A stretch of DNA of 18,988 bases from Sphingomonas sp. (GCA_030146605.1 JASLBO010000050.1:1-18988), one strand, 5' to 3'. Counted from the stretch's first letter, positions 1-8,120 are shown. Made by a program: numbers and translations. The notes: a model not told the origin generated them from the sequence alone.

Positions 1-1401
1 CCTGCCCACGCATTTGCCGGCGGCCGCGTCTCGATCATCGGCGGCGGAATTGCGGGGTTGAGCGCGCTGCATCACCTGCGTGTGGCGGGCGTCGATGCGC
101 ATGTCTATGAGGGGCGTAGCCGGACCGGCGGGCGGATGTTCACGCACCGGCCCGCGAACGGCACCTGGTTCGAAGTCGGCGGGCAATTGGTCAACACCGA
201 CCATCACGACATGCAGGCATTGTGCAAGCATTTCGGCGTGCCGCTGGTCGACCGCAAGGCCGAGCCGCACCGCACCTTGATCCTCGGCGACGGGCGGCTG
301 CTGCACGACTCGGAGCTCGCCGAGGCGTTACGCCCCATTGCCGCCCAGATCGACCTGGATTCGGCGCGGCTGGAAAAGGATTTCGCGTCGGTGGCCGCCG
401 AGCTCGACCGTATGTCGATCGCGGGATATCTCGACAGGCACCACGCGCTGATCGGAAAGCCCTGGGTGCGCGAATTGCTCGAGGCGACCAGCCGCACCGA
501 ATATGGCGTCGAGCCGGCTTATGCCTCGGCGGTGGAGCTGGTGTTCAACCTGCCGACGGTCGACGGCGAGCGAGTCGAAATTCTCGGCGAATCGGATGAG
601 CGTTATGTGATGCTGGGCGGCAGCACGTCGCTGATCGAGGCGATGTCGACGCATTATGCCGAGCGCATCACCCCCGGCAAAAGGCTCGCACGGATCGCGC
701 CCGAGCGCGGCGGCGTGCGCCTCACCTTCCTCGACGGATCGACCGAAGCGGCGGAGACCGCGATCGTCGCGGTGCCGGCGCCGTTGCTCCGCCAGATCGA
801 CTGGCGTGTGCCCCTGCCCGCGGTCTGGCGCGAGTTCATCGCCGAGATGGAGCTGGGCCATAACGAGAAGATCCAGACGGGCGCCGGCGGGACACCGTGG
901 CGCGCGCCGATGGGGGTGGGAGGCGAGCTTTGGCAAACCTCCGCCGATGCCGGCTGGGCCCTCGGCTGGGACGGCAGCGTCCACCGTGCCGATGGCGTCA
1001 CGCCGGTGTGGACATGGTTCCTCGGCGGCGGCGAAGTATTGCGCGCCGAAGCCGAGATGCCGTCGGCGCTTGCCGCGCGCTTCGCCGCCCGCGCCGCGCC
1101 GGCGATACCCGGGCTCGAGGCAGCCGCGACCGGTCCGTTCGCACGAACCAACTGGCACGCGCAGGCATTGACGCTCGGTGCCTATGTCAATTTCCGCCCC
1201 GGCCAGATCACCCGCTTCGCGCGGCTGCTCTGCGTCGAATCGGACGATCCCGACGAGCGCCACGTGCCGAATGCGGGACGTATCTGGTTCGCCGGCGAGC
1301 ATCTCTCGGAAGCCTATCCAGGGTATATGAACGGCGGCGCCCAGACCGGCCGCGTTGCGGCGCAGGCGATAACCGGCGCGCGCCGGGCCGAGGCAGCCTG
1401 A
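1..1401 (+). CDS. Flavin-containing amine oxidase (FAD-dependent), 5' partial
   Basis: This is probably an FAD-dependent amine oxidase that oxidises an amine substrate to an imine or aldehyde with release of peroxide. The substrate cannot be read from the sequence. The reading frame is open from base 1, and the dinucleotide-binding motif IIGGGIAGLSALHHL is encoded at about bases 34-78. It is followed by a glutamate (VYEGRS) and the GGRM motif typical of the family. An in-frame TTG at 58 would cut through the Rossmann motif, so the true start lies upstream of the window. Near the C-terminus, RIWFAGEHLSEAYPGYMNGG matches the conserved FAD-contacting end of amine oxidases. The stop is TGA at 1399-1401. 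About 466 codons are visible, close to the usual family length of 450-500 residues, so few residues are missing. The next gene starts 64 bp downstream. The family is clear; the exact reaction is not. Confidence 0.85.
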   Translation, partial: PAHAFAGGRVSIIGGGIAGLSALHHLRVAGVDAHVYEGRSRTGGRMFTHRPANGTWFEVGGQLVNTDHHDMQALCKHFGVPLVDRKAEPHRTLILGDGRLLHDSELAEALRPIAAQIDLDSARLEKDFASVAAELDRMSIAGYLDRHHALIGKPWVRELLEATSRTEYGVEPAYASAVELVFNLPTVDGERVEILGESDERYVMLGGSTSLIEAMSTHYAERITPGKRLARIAPERGGVRLTFLDGSTEAAETAIVAVPAPLLRQIDWRVPLPAVWREFIAEMELGHNEKIQTGAGGTPWRAPMGVGGELWQTSADAGWALGWDGSVHRADGVTPVWTWFLGGGEVLRAEAEMPSALAARFAARAAPAIPGLEAAATGPFARTNWHAQALTLGAYVNFRPGQITRFARLLCVESDDPDERHVPNAGRIWFAGEHLSEAYPGYMNGGAQTGRVAAQAITGARRAEAA

Positions 1402-1403
1402 AC

Positions 1404-1426
1404 TCCCTCTGCCAATGCGCGAGGGA
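1404..1426 (+). terminator. Weak terminator-like hairpin after the amine oxidase gene
   Basis: TCCCTC and GAGGGA form a 6-bp stem with an 11-nt loop just after the amine oxidase stop. It is followed by ATTGTTG, not by a clean T-run. It may end or attenuate transcription before metX. The stem is short, so this is a weak call. Confidence 0.25.
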
Positions 1427-1464
1427 TTGTTGCGTCGGCTCGCCGCACCCCCTAACCGGGCCGC

Positions 1465-2601
1465 ATGTCTGACGACGCACGCTTCGGCCTGAGCCGCATG
1501 GCGACGCTGCCGGGGCCGCTCAGGCTCGACGGCGGCGTGCTGCTGTCGCCGGTCGACATCGCCTACGAGACCTATGGCATGCTGGCCCCCGATGCCGGCA
1601 ACGCGATCCTCGTCTGCCATGCGCTGACCGGCGATCATCATCTTGCCTCGGACCATCCTGTCACCGCCAAGCCGGGCTGGTGGGCGCGGATGGTCGGGCC
1701 GGGCAAGCCGATCGACACCGACCGCTATTTCGTCGTCTGCGCCAATGTCCTCGGCAGCTGCCTCGGCTCATCGGGACCGGCGAGCATCAACCCCGCCACC
1801 GGCAAGCCCTGGGCGATGGGCTTTCCCGTCATCACCATCCGCGACATGGTCCGCGCGCAGGGCATGCTGCTCGACCATCTCGGCATCGCGCGGCTGTTCG
1901 CGGTGGTCGGCGGATCGATGGGCGGCATGCAGGCGCTGAGCTGGGCGGCGACCTTCCCCGCGCGGGTCGCCTCGGCGGTGGTGATCGCCAGCGCGGCGCG
2001 GCATTCGGCGCAGAATATCGCGTTCCACGAAGTCGGGCGGCAGGCGATCATGGCCGACCATCGCTGGCGCGGCGGCGACTATTATGCCGATAACGATCCC
2101 CCTTCCTCGGGGCTCGCGGTTGCGCGGATGGCTGCGCACATCACCTATCTTTCCGAGGCAGGGCTGACCGCCAAGTTCGGCCGCAAGCTGCAGAGCCGGC
2201 CCGAGAAACCGGATGGGGCCAAGACCTTCGGCTTCGACGCCGATTTCCAGGTCGAGAGCTATTTGCGGCACCAGGGGCTCAGCTTTGTCGATCGGTTCGA
2301 CGCCAACTCCTACCTCTACATCACTCGGGCGCTCGACTATTTCGATCTCGCCGAGGAGCATGGAGGTACGCTGGCCAACGCCTTTACCGGCGACACGCGC
2401 TTCTGCCTGATCAGCTTCGACACCGACTGGCTCTATCCAACCGGCGAATCGCGCACGATCGTCCACGCGCTCAACGCCGCAGGTGCCCCCGTGAGCTTCG
2501 TCGAGCTCAAATCGCCGTTCGGGCACGACGCCTTCCTGCTCGAAAACCCCGAGCTCGACCGGGTGATCGCGGGCTTCCTCGGCGCGGGAGATCGTCAATG
2601 A
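1465..2601 (+). CDS. metX: Homoserine O-acyltransferase MetX
   Basis: MetX transfers an acyl group (acetyl, or succinyl in some family members) to homoserine, the first committed step of methionine synthesis, in the cytoplasm. The 378-residue protein has the alpha/beta-hydrolase fold and usual family length. Visible landmarks are the N-terminal YETYG, the [12 protein letters not shown] segment (residues 94-105) and the nucleophile elbow GGSMGGMQ with Ser151. Asp321 (in DTDWLYP) and His354 (in FGHDAFL) complete the likely triad. Sequence inspection does not settle acetyl versus succinyl specificity. The ATG at 1465 is the first plausible start, although no strong Shine-Dalgarno sequence precedes it. 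Its stop overlaps the next gene in an ATGA, so it heads a translationally coupled operon with metW two genes on. I found no SAM riboswitch in the 63-bp leader. Confidence 0.95.
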   Translation: MSDDARFGLSRMATLPGPLRLDGGVLLSPVDIAYETYGMLAPDAGNAILVCHALTGDHHLASDHPVTAKPGWWARMVGPGKPIDTDRYFVVCANVLGSCLGSSGPASINPATGKPWAMGFPVITIRDMVRAQGMLLDHLGIARLFAVVGGSMGGMQALSWAATFPARVASAVVIASAARHSAQNIAFHEVGRQAIMADHRWRGGDYYADNDPPSSGLAVARMAAHITYLSEAGLTAKFGRKLQSRPEKPDGAKTFGFDADFQVESYLRHQGLSFVDRFDANSYLYITRALDYFDLAEEHGGTLANAFTGDTRFCLISFDTDWLYPTGESRTIVHALNAAGAPVSFVELKSPFGHDAFLLENPELDRVIAGFLGAGDRQ

Positions 2602-3017
2602 ACTATTGCATATCGTTCGACCCCGAGGATCAGCAGCTCGACGTGATCCACGGCTATCTGGTGCGCTCTTATTGGGCCGAGGGCATTCCGCGCGAAACCG
2701 TGGCGAAGGCAGTCGCGAATTCGCTCTGCGTCGGCGCGTATGACGACGAAGCGCAGGTCGGCTTTGCGCGCGTCGTCACCGATCGTGCGACCTTCGCCTA
2801 TCTCGCCGACGTGTTCGTGCTCGAGGGACACCGCGGCCGCGGACTGGCCGAGCAGATGCTGGAAGCGCTGGAGGACCATCCCGAACTTCAGGGGCTGCGC
2901 CGCTGGGCGCTGTTCACGCGCGACATGCAGCCGCTCTACGCCAAGCTCGGCTGGGAGGTGTATCCCCACCCCGAGCGGATGATGGTGCGCGACATCCCGG
3001 ATATCTACACGCGATGA
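2598..3017 (+). CDS. GNAT-family N-acetyltransferase between metX and metW
   Basis: This is a 139-residue single-domain GNAT protein that probably moves an acetyl group from acetyl-CoA to an amine. The substrate is unknown. The acetyl-CoA-binding motif A is visible as [16 protein letters not shown] (about residues 74-89), and the C-terminal [10 protein letters not shown] is the usual end of the fold. Length is normal for the family. Its ATG overlaps the metX stop, and its own stop overlaps the metW ATG, each by the 4 bp ATGA. It should therefore be made in step with both. In many bacteria metX and metW are adjacent, so this gene looks like an insertion into that pair. Whether it has a role in methionine metabolism is only a guess from position. 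Confidence 0.85.
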   Translation: MNYCISFDPEDQQLDVIHGYLVRSYWAEGIPRETVAKAVANSLCVGAYDDEAQVGFARVVTDRATFAYLADVFVLEGHRGRGLAEQMLEALEDHPELQGLRRWALFTRDMQPLYAKLGWEVYPHPERMMVRDIPDIYTR

Positions 3018-3607
3018 GCCTGCGTCCCGACCTCGCGATCATCGCCGCCAACGTCCAGCCGGTCACCCGCGTGCTCGACGTGGGGTGCGGCGATGGCGCG
3101 CTGATGGCGGCGCTCCGCGACCAGCGCGGGTGCGACGCGCGCGGGCTCGAGCTCGATCCCGGCGACGTTTCGGCGGCGATGGCGCGAGGGCTGTCGGTGG
3201 TGCAGGGCGATGCCGACAGCGACCTCGCCGACTATCCCGATGCCAGCTTCGACTATGCGATCCTGAGCCAGACGCTGCAGACGACGCGGCGACCCGATTG
3301 GGTGCTCGACCAGTTGCTCCGCATCGGCCGGCGCGCCTTCGTTTCCTTCCCCAATTTCGCCCATTGGCGGGTGCGGGCATCCTTGCTGTTCGGCGGCCGG
3401 ATGCCGGTGACGCGGCTGCTGCCGATCGCATGGTATGCCACGCCCAACATCCACCACGTCACCGTCGACGATTTCCGCGCGCTGGTGAAGGCCCGCGGGG
3501 TCGTGGTCGAGGATTGCTGGTTTCTCTCGGGCGACCAGCACACCGGCTCGGGCTTCGCCAATCTGTTCGCCGAGCATGCCGTGTTCCTGCTGCGGAAGGA
3601 CCGATGA
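3014..3607 (+). CDS. metW: Methionine biosynthesis protein MetW
   Basis: MetW is a small class I SAM-dependent methyltransferase-like protein, the usual operon partner of MetX. In some bacteria it is needed for full homoserine acyltransferase activity. The 197-residue protein has the glycine-rich SAM motif VLDVGCGDGAL (residues 20-30), an acidic residue after the second strand (GLELD) and the family-typical LSQTLQTTRRP and VSFPNFAHWRVR segments. The length matches the family. The ATG overlaps the GNAT stop and its TGA overlaps the pirin ATG, so the operon continues unbroken. Strong evidence for identity; the biochemical role of MetW remains partly open in general. Confidence 0.94.
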   Translation: MSLRPDLAIIAANVQPVTRVLDVGCGDGALMAALRDQRGCDARGLELDPGDVSAAMARGLSVVQGDADSDLADYPDASFDYAILSQTLQTTRRPDWVLDQLLRIGRRAFVSFPNFAHWRVRASLLFGGRMPVTRLLPIAWYATPNIHHVTVDDFRALVKARGVVVEDCWFLSGDQHTGSGFANLFAEHAVFLLRKDR

Positions 3608-4464
3608 CCGGCCGCATCGTCACTTCGCTCCATCCCGCATATCGCGACGATATCGGCGATCTGGTGACGCGGCGTCCCCTCCCCGGCCCGGGCGTGGAAA
3701 ATGTCGGCGCCTTCCTGTTCCTCAACCATCATGGGCCGCAAACCTATCCGCCGGGCAATCGCGGCCTGCCGTTCGGTCCGCATCCGCATCGCGGTTTCGA
3801 GACGGTGACCTTCATCCTCGAAGGCGCGCTCGCGCATACCGATTCGGCGAGGCATGAGAGCATCATCCGCGCCAGCGGCGTGCAGTGGATGACCGCGGGA
3901 CGCGGGATCGTGCATGCCGAAGTCTCGCCGGAGGACTTCAAGCGGGACGGCGGGGCGATGGAAATCCTCCAGCTCTGGGTGAACCTGCCGGCCAGGCTCA
4001 AGATGACCGCACCACGCTATGTCGGGGTGCAGGCGGACGGCATTCCTGCGATCCCGGCAGAGAACGCGACGGTGCACCTCGTCTCGGGCGAATGGCAGGG
4101 CCAGCGGGGCACGATCGAATCGCTGACCGGTGTCTTCCTGAGCTGGGTCGAGGCGCAGCCAGGCGCCGAGGTGACCTTTGACGGGCTGCGCGGTCGCGAT
4201 GTGTTTCTGTATGCGGCGCGCGGCGGCATCGAAGTCGCCGGGCGGCGGGTGCCGCAATTCCACCTCGCCAGCCTCGCGGAGGGCGACAGCGTGACGGTTA
4301 CTGCGTCGGAGTCCGCGCTGTTCCTGTTCGGCCATGCCGAGCCGATCCCCGAGCCGATCGTCGCGCACGGCCCCTTCGTGATGAACAGCGTCGAGGAGAT
4401 TCGCCAGGCGTTCGCCGATTACCAGGCGGGCAAATTCGGCGTGGCGGAGATCGTCGAGGGTTAG
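3604..4464 (+). CDS. Pirin family protein
   Basis: This is a 286-residue bicupin of the pirin family, probably cytoplasmic. Known members bind iron, and some act as quercetin dioxygenases or regulatory partners. The likely metal ligands are visible: His60 and His62 in GPHPHRGFETVT, then His104 and Glu106 in GIVHAEV, which correspond to the metal site of characterised pirins. The pirin C-terminal cupin follows, with the typical ALFLFGHAEPIPEPIVAHGPFVMN segment split around residues 240-262. The ATG at 3604 overlaps the metW stop; the open frame runs further upstream but only through metW. It is the fourth coupled gene of the operon. The stop overlaps the convergent lipoprotein stop by 4 bp with no visible terminator. 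A functional link to methionine is not evident. Confidence 0.9.
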   Translation: MTGRIVTSLHPAYRDDIGDLVTRRPLPGPGVENVGAFLFLNHHGPQTYPPGNRGLPFGPHPHRGFETVTFILEGALAHTDSARHESIIRASGVQWMTAGRGIVHAEVSPEDFKRDGGAMEILQLWVNLPARLKMTAPRYVGVQADGIPAIPAENATVHLVSGEWQGQRGTIESLTGVFLSWVEAQPGAEVTFDGLRGRDVFLYAARGGIEVAGRRVPQFHLASLAEGDSVTVTASESALFLFGHAEPIPEPIVAHGPFVMNSVEEIRQAFADYQAGKFGVAEIVEG

Positions 4465-4907
4465 ACGCCGCTGCCCCAATTGACGGTGGCCCGCGTGCCG
4501 CCGTTCATCGGCTCGACCACGATCAGCAGGCTGCGCTTCGAATCCTCGCCCGCCGAATATTGCGTCGCGGTCGACAGGCGCTGGGCCAGCCCCGAAGCAT
4601 TGGCCTGCGCCCGCGACCAGCCGAGCACTTCGGCCGGCTCGGCCTTCACCAGATAGACGATCGTCCCGCTGACATGCTGCGGTGTCCCGTCCGCACCCGA
4701 TACGCAGGTGGTGATCTGCGCACCTTCATGTACCGGAACGAAATCAGGCTTGTTCGAGCAATCGGCAGCCGCCGTGATAGCAGCGGGCTTCCCCCTGGAT
4801 GCCGCGTCGGCGACGTTTTGCCCGGTTGGGTCGCTCGTCGTCTCGGTAGAAGCGCCGCCGCCGCAGGCGCTGACCAATAAAGCGGCGCTGACAAACAAAT
4901 GGCGCAT
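4461..4907 (-). CDS. Small putative lipoprotein, function unknown
   Basis: I do not recognise a family with known function. The 148-residue product starts with a short signal peptide ending in a lipobox, LVSAC, with the lipidated Cys at residue 15, then a Gly/Ser/Thr-rich linker. The rest looks like a small secreted domain with two further cysteines (in ADCSNK and ITTCVSG) that could form a disulphide. The C-terminus reads NWGSGV. The ATG at 4907 is chosen over the longer open frame because the upstream part is an arginine-rich shadow of the ssb tail, and because AAGGGG lies about 8 nt before this ATG. It sits 47 bp after ssb on the same strand, so it is probably co-transcribed. Its TAA overlaps the pirin TAG on the other strand. 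Confidence 0.72.
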   Translation of the reverse strand: MRHLFVSAALLVSACGGGASTETTSDPTGQNVADAASRGKPAAITAAADCSNKPDFVPVHEGAQITTCVSGADGTPQHVSGTIVYLVKAEPAEVLGWSRAQANASGLAQRLSTATQYSAGEDSKRSLLIVVEPMNGGTRATVNWGSGV

Positions 4908-4954
4908 CGTGAATCCCCTTCTAGGGCTCAACGACGCGCCCCGATGCAAGTTGC

Positions 4955-5518
4955 TCAGAAGGGTACGTCGTCGTCGAGATCGTCGGGGAAGCCGCCGCCG
5001 AAATTGCCGCCGCCACTCTTCTGGCCGCCACCGTTGAAATTGCCGCCGCCTGCGCCGCCGGCGCTGCCGCCACGGCTCGACGACTGGCCCGAGAATTCGT
5101 CGCCGCCGCTCGCACCCCAATCATCGCCGCCGCCGCTGCTGCGGCCCGCGCCGCCGCCCTGGCCCGGTGCGCCGTCGAGCATGGTCAGCACCGAGTTGAA
5201 GCCCTGGAGCACCACTTCGGTCGAATAGCGGTCGGCGCCGGACTGGTCCTGCCACTTACGCGTGGTGAGCGCGCCTTCGATATAGACCTTGCTGCCCTTG
5301 CGCAGATATTTCTCGGCGACGTTGGCGAGGCCCTCGTTGAACACCTTGACGGTGTGCCACTCGGTCTTCTCCTTGCGCTCGCCCGAATTGCGATCCTTCC
5401 AGCTCTCCGACGTGGCGATGCGAAGCTCGACCACCTTGCCGCCGTTCTGGAAGCTGCGCGATTCCGGGTCCTTGCCCAGGTTGCCGACCAGAATGACCTT
5501 GTTGACGCTGCCGGCCAT
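4955..5518 (-). CDS. ssb: Single-stranded DNA-binding protein
   Basis: SSB coats single-stranded DNA in replication, recombination and repair, and recruits partner proteins through its acidic tail. The 187-residue protein has an N-terminal OB-fold (about residues 1-112) with [15 protein letters not shown], the [10 protein letters not shown] segment and [20 protein letters not shown] split across residues 79-98. A Gly/Ser-rich linker follows and the tail is DDLDDDVPF, the canonical partner-binding tip. GGAG precedes the ATG by 6 nt. The gene diverges from the DUF4169 gene over a 54-bp gap that holds a perfect inverted repeat and a partial LexA-like site, so SOS control is possible but unproven. 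Confidence 0.96.
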   Translation of the reverse strand: MAGSVNKVILVGNLGKDPESRSFQNGGKVVELRIATSESWKDRNSGERKEKTEWHTVKVFNEGLANVAEKYLRKGSKVYIEGALTTRKWQDQSGADRYSTEVVLQGFNSVLTMLDGAPGQGGGAGRSSGGGDDWGASGGDEFSGQSSSRGGSAGGAGGGNFNGGGQKSGGGNFGGGFPDDLDDDVPF

Positions 5519-5535
5519 GGAAACTCCGCTGTGAT

Positions 5536-5574
5536 ATCGATAGTGAGAAGGTGAACGAACAGGGTACTATCGAT
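5536..5574. promoter_or_regulatory. Perfect 9-bp inverted repeat between ssb and the DUF4169 gene
   Basis: ATCGATAGT at 5536-5544 and ACTATCGAT at 5566-5574 are exact reverse complements separated by 21 bp. Arm centres are 30 bp apart, about three helical turns. The site fills most of the shared upstream region and its right arm covers the DUF4169 start codon. It could be an operator contacted by a dimer or two dimers. No regulator is identified. Confidence 0.4.
5553..5567 (-). promoter_or_regulatory. Possible degenerate LexA box upstream of ssb
   Basis: Many alphaproteobacterial LexA sites are GTTC-N7-GTTC. Read toward ssb, this site is GTAC-N7-GTTC, one mismatch from that pattern. It lies inside the inverted repeat spacer, 35-49 bp before the ssb start. 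ssb is a plausible SOS gene, but a one-mismatch 8-base match is weak evidence. Confidence 0.2.
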
Positions 5575-5746
5575 GGCCGAGATCATCAACCTGAACAAGG
5601 CACGCAAGGCAAAGGTACGTGTGGAGAAGTCCGCACGAGCCGAAGAGAACCGCATACGCTTCGGGCGTACGAAAGCGGAGAAGCAGGCGGATGCGGCGGA
5701 GACCGCCAGGGTAGGACGAGTTTTGGACGATTCGAAGCGCGAATAA
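5573..5746 (+). CDS. DUF4169 family small protein
   Basis: This short gene encodes 57 residues starting MAEIINLNKARKAK, with the core IRFGRTKAEKQADAAE and the end LDDSKRE. The sequence matches what I know of the DUF4169 family, small highly charged proteins of alphaproteobacteria that are about this length. Function is unknown. The protein is very rich in Lys, Arg, Glu and Ala and is probably one or two long helices. It starts within the right arm of the inverted repeat shared with ssb and is transcribed away from it. No strong ribosome binding site is visible upstream. It ends well before the REP-like repeat at 5871. Confidence 0.78.
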   Translation: MAEIINLNKARKAKVRVEKSARAEENRIRFGRTKAEKQADAAETARVGRVLDDSKRE

Positions 5747-5870
5747 CCGCTACGGGCGCGCCCTCGCGTTTTGCGGCGAATCAGCAAAGCGGCGGGCCGC
5801 GCAGATCCTGCATCGCAAGCGCCCGCGCCAGTCTGGAGTCGATCTCATATCGATGGAAGCGTTCCTCACC

Positions 5871-5955
5871 CGTTCGCCCTGAGCCTGTCGAAGGGCGGCC
5901 CTCCACCAGCATACCGCCTGGGGCACGGTGCCCTTCGACAAGCTCAGGGCGAACG
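5871..5955. repeat. REP-like long inverted repeat between convergent genes
   Basis: Two 26-bp arms, 5871-5896 and 5930-5955, are inverted copies of each other with a single mismatch (GAGCCTGTCGAAGGGC against GAGCTTGTCGAAGGGC in the same sense). The loop is 33 bp. It lies between the DUF4169 and feoB ends, where RNA read from either side would form a strong hairpin. Repeats with this core are, to my knowledge, common between genes of sphingomonads and other proteobacteria. It may act as a two-way transcription barrier or 3'-end stabiliser. The rest of 5747-5986 shows no gene I can support. Confidence 0.85.
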
Positions 5956-5986
5956 GCGGTTTGGTTCAACCCCGACTGAATGCACC

Positions 5987-7843
5987 CTACAGACCCAGCG
6001 CCACCGCGCTCCAATAGGTGATCCCTGCGGCACAATAAGCCAGCACGAACAGATAGCCGACCATGAAGGCGGGCCATTTCCAGCCATTGGTCTCGCGGCG
6101 TGTGACCGCGATCGTCGAGATGCATTGCGGTGCGAACACGAACCACATCAGGAAGGCGAGCGCAGTGGGGAGCGTCCAGTTCTTCTGGAGATTGGCACGT
6201 AGCGCTTCCTGGCCGCCTTGGCCTTCGGGATCGTCGATCGCGTAGACCGTGCCGATCGCGGCGACGGCGACCTCGCGCGCGGCCATGGCGGGGATCAAGG
6301 CCAAGGCGATGTCGCGGTTGAAGCCGATCGGGGCCACGACGGTCTGGAGCCCGTTGCCGATCCGCCCCGCGATCGAATAATCGACCGGCGAGACATTGCT
6401 GCCTTCGGGCGGCTTGGGGAAGCTGAGCAATGCCCACAATACGATCGTGGTCAGCAGGATGATCGTGCCGGCGCGCTTGAGGAAGATCTCGGCACGCTGC
6501 CACAGGCCGAGCAGCACGTCGCGCAGCCGCGGCACCTGATATTTGGGCATCTCCATCATGAAGCCGCTGGTCGCGCCCTTGGTCACCGTCCGGCGCAGCA
6601 GCAACGCCGCGACAAAGGCGCCGACGACGCCCATCACGTACAGCCCGAACAGCACGAAGCCCTGCAGCCCGATGCCGGGAAGCACCGCCCGGTCGGGGAT
6701 CAGCGCCCCGATGATGATCGTGTAGACCGGAAGCCGCGCCGAACAGGTCATCAGCGGGGCGATCAGGATGGTGGTGAGCCGGTCCTTCTCGTCCGAGATG
6801 GTCCGCGTCGCCATGATGCCGGGCACGGCGCAGGCGAAGCTCGACAGCAGGGGAATGAAGGCGCGGCCCGACAGGCCGACGCTCGCCATCACCCGATCCA
6901 TCAGGAAAGCGGCGCGGACCATATAGCCGGAGGCTTCGAGCACGAGGATGAAGGCGAACAGGATCAATATCTGCGGGAGGAACACCACCACCGCGCCGAC
7001 GCCGGCGATCACTCCGTCGGTCAGCAGCGAGCGCAGCGGGCCATCGGCCATATTGTCCTTGATCGCGCCCTGGAGCCACGAAAAGCCCGCGTCGATCGCA
7101 TCGGCCGGCGGCGTCGCCCAGGCGAAGACCGCCTGAAACATGACGAACAGGATGCCAAGCAGCAAGAAGGTGCCCGCCACCGGGTGCAGCGCCACCGCGT
7201 CGAGTCGGTGCGTCCAGCGCCGCGCCGCGGTTTCGGAAATGGTGACGGCGGTGGCGATCTGGCGCGCGCGGCGCTGCAGGACGACGATGTCGTGCTGGAC
7301 GCCGCCGCCGGGGCGCACCGCATGCACCGTGCGAACGACCTCGCCGAGCCGTTCTCTCAACGCCTCGAGCCCGCGCTTGCGCACCGCGACCGTGGGAACC
7401 ACCGGCACGCCGAGCTCACGCTCGAGCGCCTCCGGATCGAGCTTCAGCCCGTCGCGTTCGGCGAGATCGACCATGTTGAGCGCGACGATGATCGGCAGGC
7501 CGAGCGCGATCAGCTGGAGCGTGAAGCGGAGATGGTTGTCGAGGTTGGACGCGTCGATCACGGTGATGATCGCGTCCGGCAGCCGCTCGCCCGCCTGGCG
7601 CCCGACCAGCACGTCGCGGGTGACCTGCTCGTCGGGCGAGGACGGATCGAGGCTGTAGGCGCCGGGCAGATCGAGCAATTCGACCGGGCGGCCGTCGGCC
7701 AAAATCATCCGCCCGGCATGGCGCTCGACGGTGACGCCGGGATAATTGCCGACCTTCTGCCGCGCGCCGGTCAATGCGTTGAACAACGCGCTCTTGCCGG
7801 CATTGGGGTTGCCGACCAGCGCAACCAGCGGGGCCTGGTTCAT
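5987..7843 (-). CDS. feoB: Ferrous iron transport protein B
   Basis: FeoB is the inner-membrane Fe2+ transporter with an N-terminal GTPase domain. The 618-residue protein shows G1 GNPNAGKS (residues 11-18), a G2 region NYPGVTVE, G3 DLPG (58-61) and G4 NMVD (123-126). Multiple membrane segments follow from about residue 200, including the gate regions around FIPLLSSFACAVPGIMATRT and the C-terminal helices. Length is in the lower part of the family range. The ATG at 7843 is chosen over a longer open frame because it directly precedes the GTPase domain and overlaps the feoA stop by ATGA; the upstream extension is a shadow of feoA. No feoC follows. Iron regulation is suggested by the Fur-like site before feoA. 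Confidence 0.96.
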   Translation of the reverse strand: MNQAPLVALVGNPNAGKSALFNALTGARQKVGNYPGVTVERHAGRMILADGRPVELLDLPGAYSLDPSSPDEQVTRDVLVGRQAGERLPDAIITVIDASNLDNHLRFTLQLIALGLPIIVALNMVDLAERDGLKLDPEALERELGVPVVPTVAVRKRGLEALRERLGEVVRTVHAVRPGGGVQHDIVVLQRRARQIATAVTISETAARRWTHRLDAVALHPVAGTFLLLGILFVMFQAVFAWATPPADAIDAGFSWLQGAIKDNMADGPLRSLLTDGVIAGVGAVVVFLPQILILFAFILVLEASGYMVRAAFLMDRVMASVGLSGRAFIPLLSSFACAVPGIMATRTISDEKDRLTTILIAPLMTCSARLPVYTIIIGALIPDRAVLPGIGLQGFVLFGLYVMGVVGAFVAALLLRRTVTKGATSGFMMEMPKYQVPRLRDVLLGLWQRAEIFLKRAGTIILLTTIVLWALLSFPKPPEGSNVSPVDYSIAGRIGNGLQTVVAPIGFNRDIALALIPAMAAREVAVAAIGTVYAIDDPEGQGGQEALRANLQKNWTLPTALAFLMWFVFAPQCISTIAVTRRETNGWKWPAFMVGYLFVLAYCAAGITYWSAVALGL

Positions 7844-8118
7844 GATGCGGGGTTCGGGAGCACGTGAATCGCGGCGGCGACGTGGCGGCGCAGCGCCACC
7901 GTCATCCGGCCGATTCGGCAGGCGACCGGGCCCCCGCCGAGAAATCCCGAGCGATGCAGCAATTCGACTTCGACGCCCTCGTCGAGCCCCAGCTCGCGCA
8001 GTCGCCGTCCCTCGGGCTCGGACAGCGCGTGCCAATCGACCGCGGCCACCACACCGGGCTGCAGCCGGGGCAATTGGACGAGTCTGACAGGGTGGGGAAT
8101 CGCAGCGGCGACGTTCAT
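7840..8118 (-). CDS. feoA: Ferrous iron transport protein A
   Basis: FeoA is a small cytoplasmic SH3-like protein that supports FeoB. The central region shows the family pattern: LRELGLDEGVEVELLHRSG, then GGPVACRIGRMTVALRR. The 92-residue product from ATG 8118 (MNVAAAIPHP) is slightly longer than most FeoA proteins. Alternative starts are ATG 8130 and TTG 8136, but these lie inside the Fur-like site and have no ribosome binding site, so I prefer 8118. If GATAAT at 8129-8134 is the -10 element, transcription would begin almost at ATG 8118 and the message would be nearly leaderless. The stop overlaps feoB by 4 bp. Confidence 0.9.
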   Translation of the reverse strand: MNVAAAIPHPVRLVQLPRLQPGVVAAVDWHALSEPEGRRLRELGLDEGVEVELLHRSGFLGGGPVACRIGRMTVALRRHVAAAIHVLPNPAS

Positions 8119-8120
8119 GC

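Noticed and set aside
1402..1464. A SAM-type riboswitch upstream of metX
   Set aside because: The 63-bp gap has no sequence resembling the SAM-II or other SAM riboswitch cores, and is short for one.
328..1656. A 442-codon minus-strand open frame across the amine oxidase and metX starts
   Set aside because: It is opposite two clear genes, is Arg/His/Gly-rich and shows no recognisable domain. Treated as a shadow.
4908..5120. An arginine-rich N-terminal extension of the lipoprotein gene
   Set aside because: The extension overlaps the ssb Gly-rich tail in another frame; the start at 4907 gives a proper lipoprotein signal and has a ribosome binding site.
5793..5924. A short minus-strand frame (44 codons, ATG near 5922) containing ERFHRYEIDSRLARAL, partly encoded by the REP-like repeat
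   Set aside because: It has no ribosome binding site I can support and no recognised family, and its first third is repeat sequence. It might be a gene remnant, but the evidence is too thin.
6218..7867. A long open frame (549 codons) on the plus strand opposite feoB
   Set aside because: The translation is rich in His, Arg, Asp and Gly with no domain pattern, and it mirrors feoB codons. It is a typical antisense shadow in high-GC DNA.
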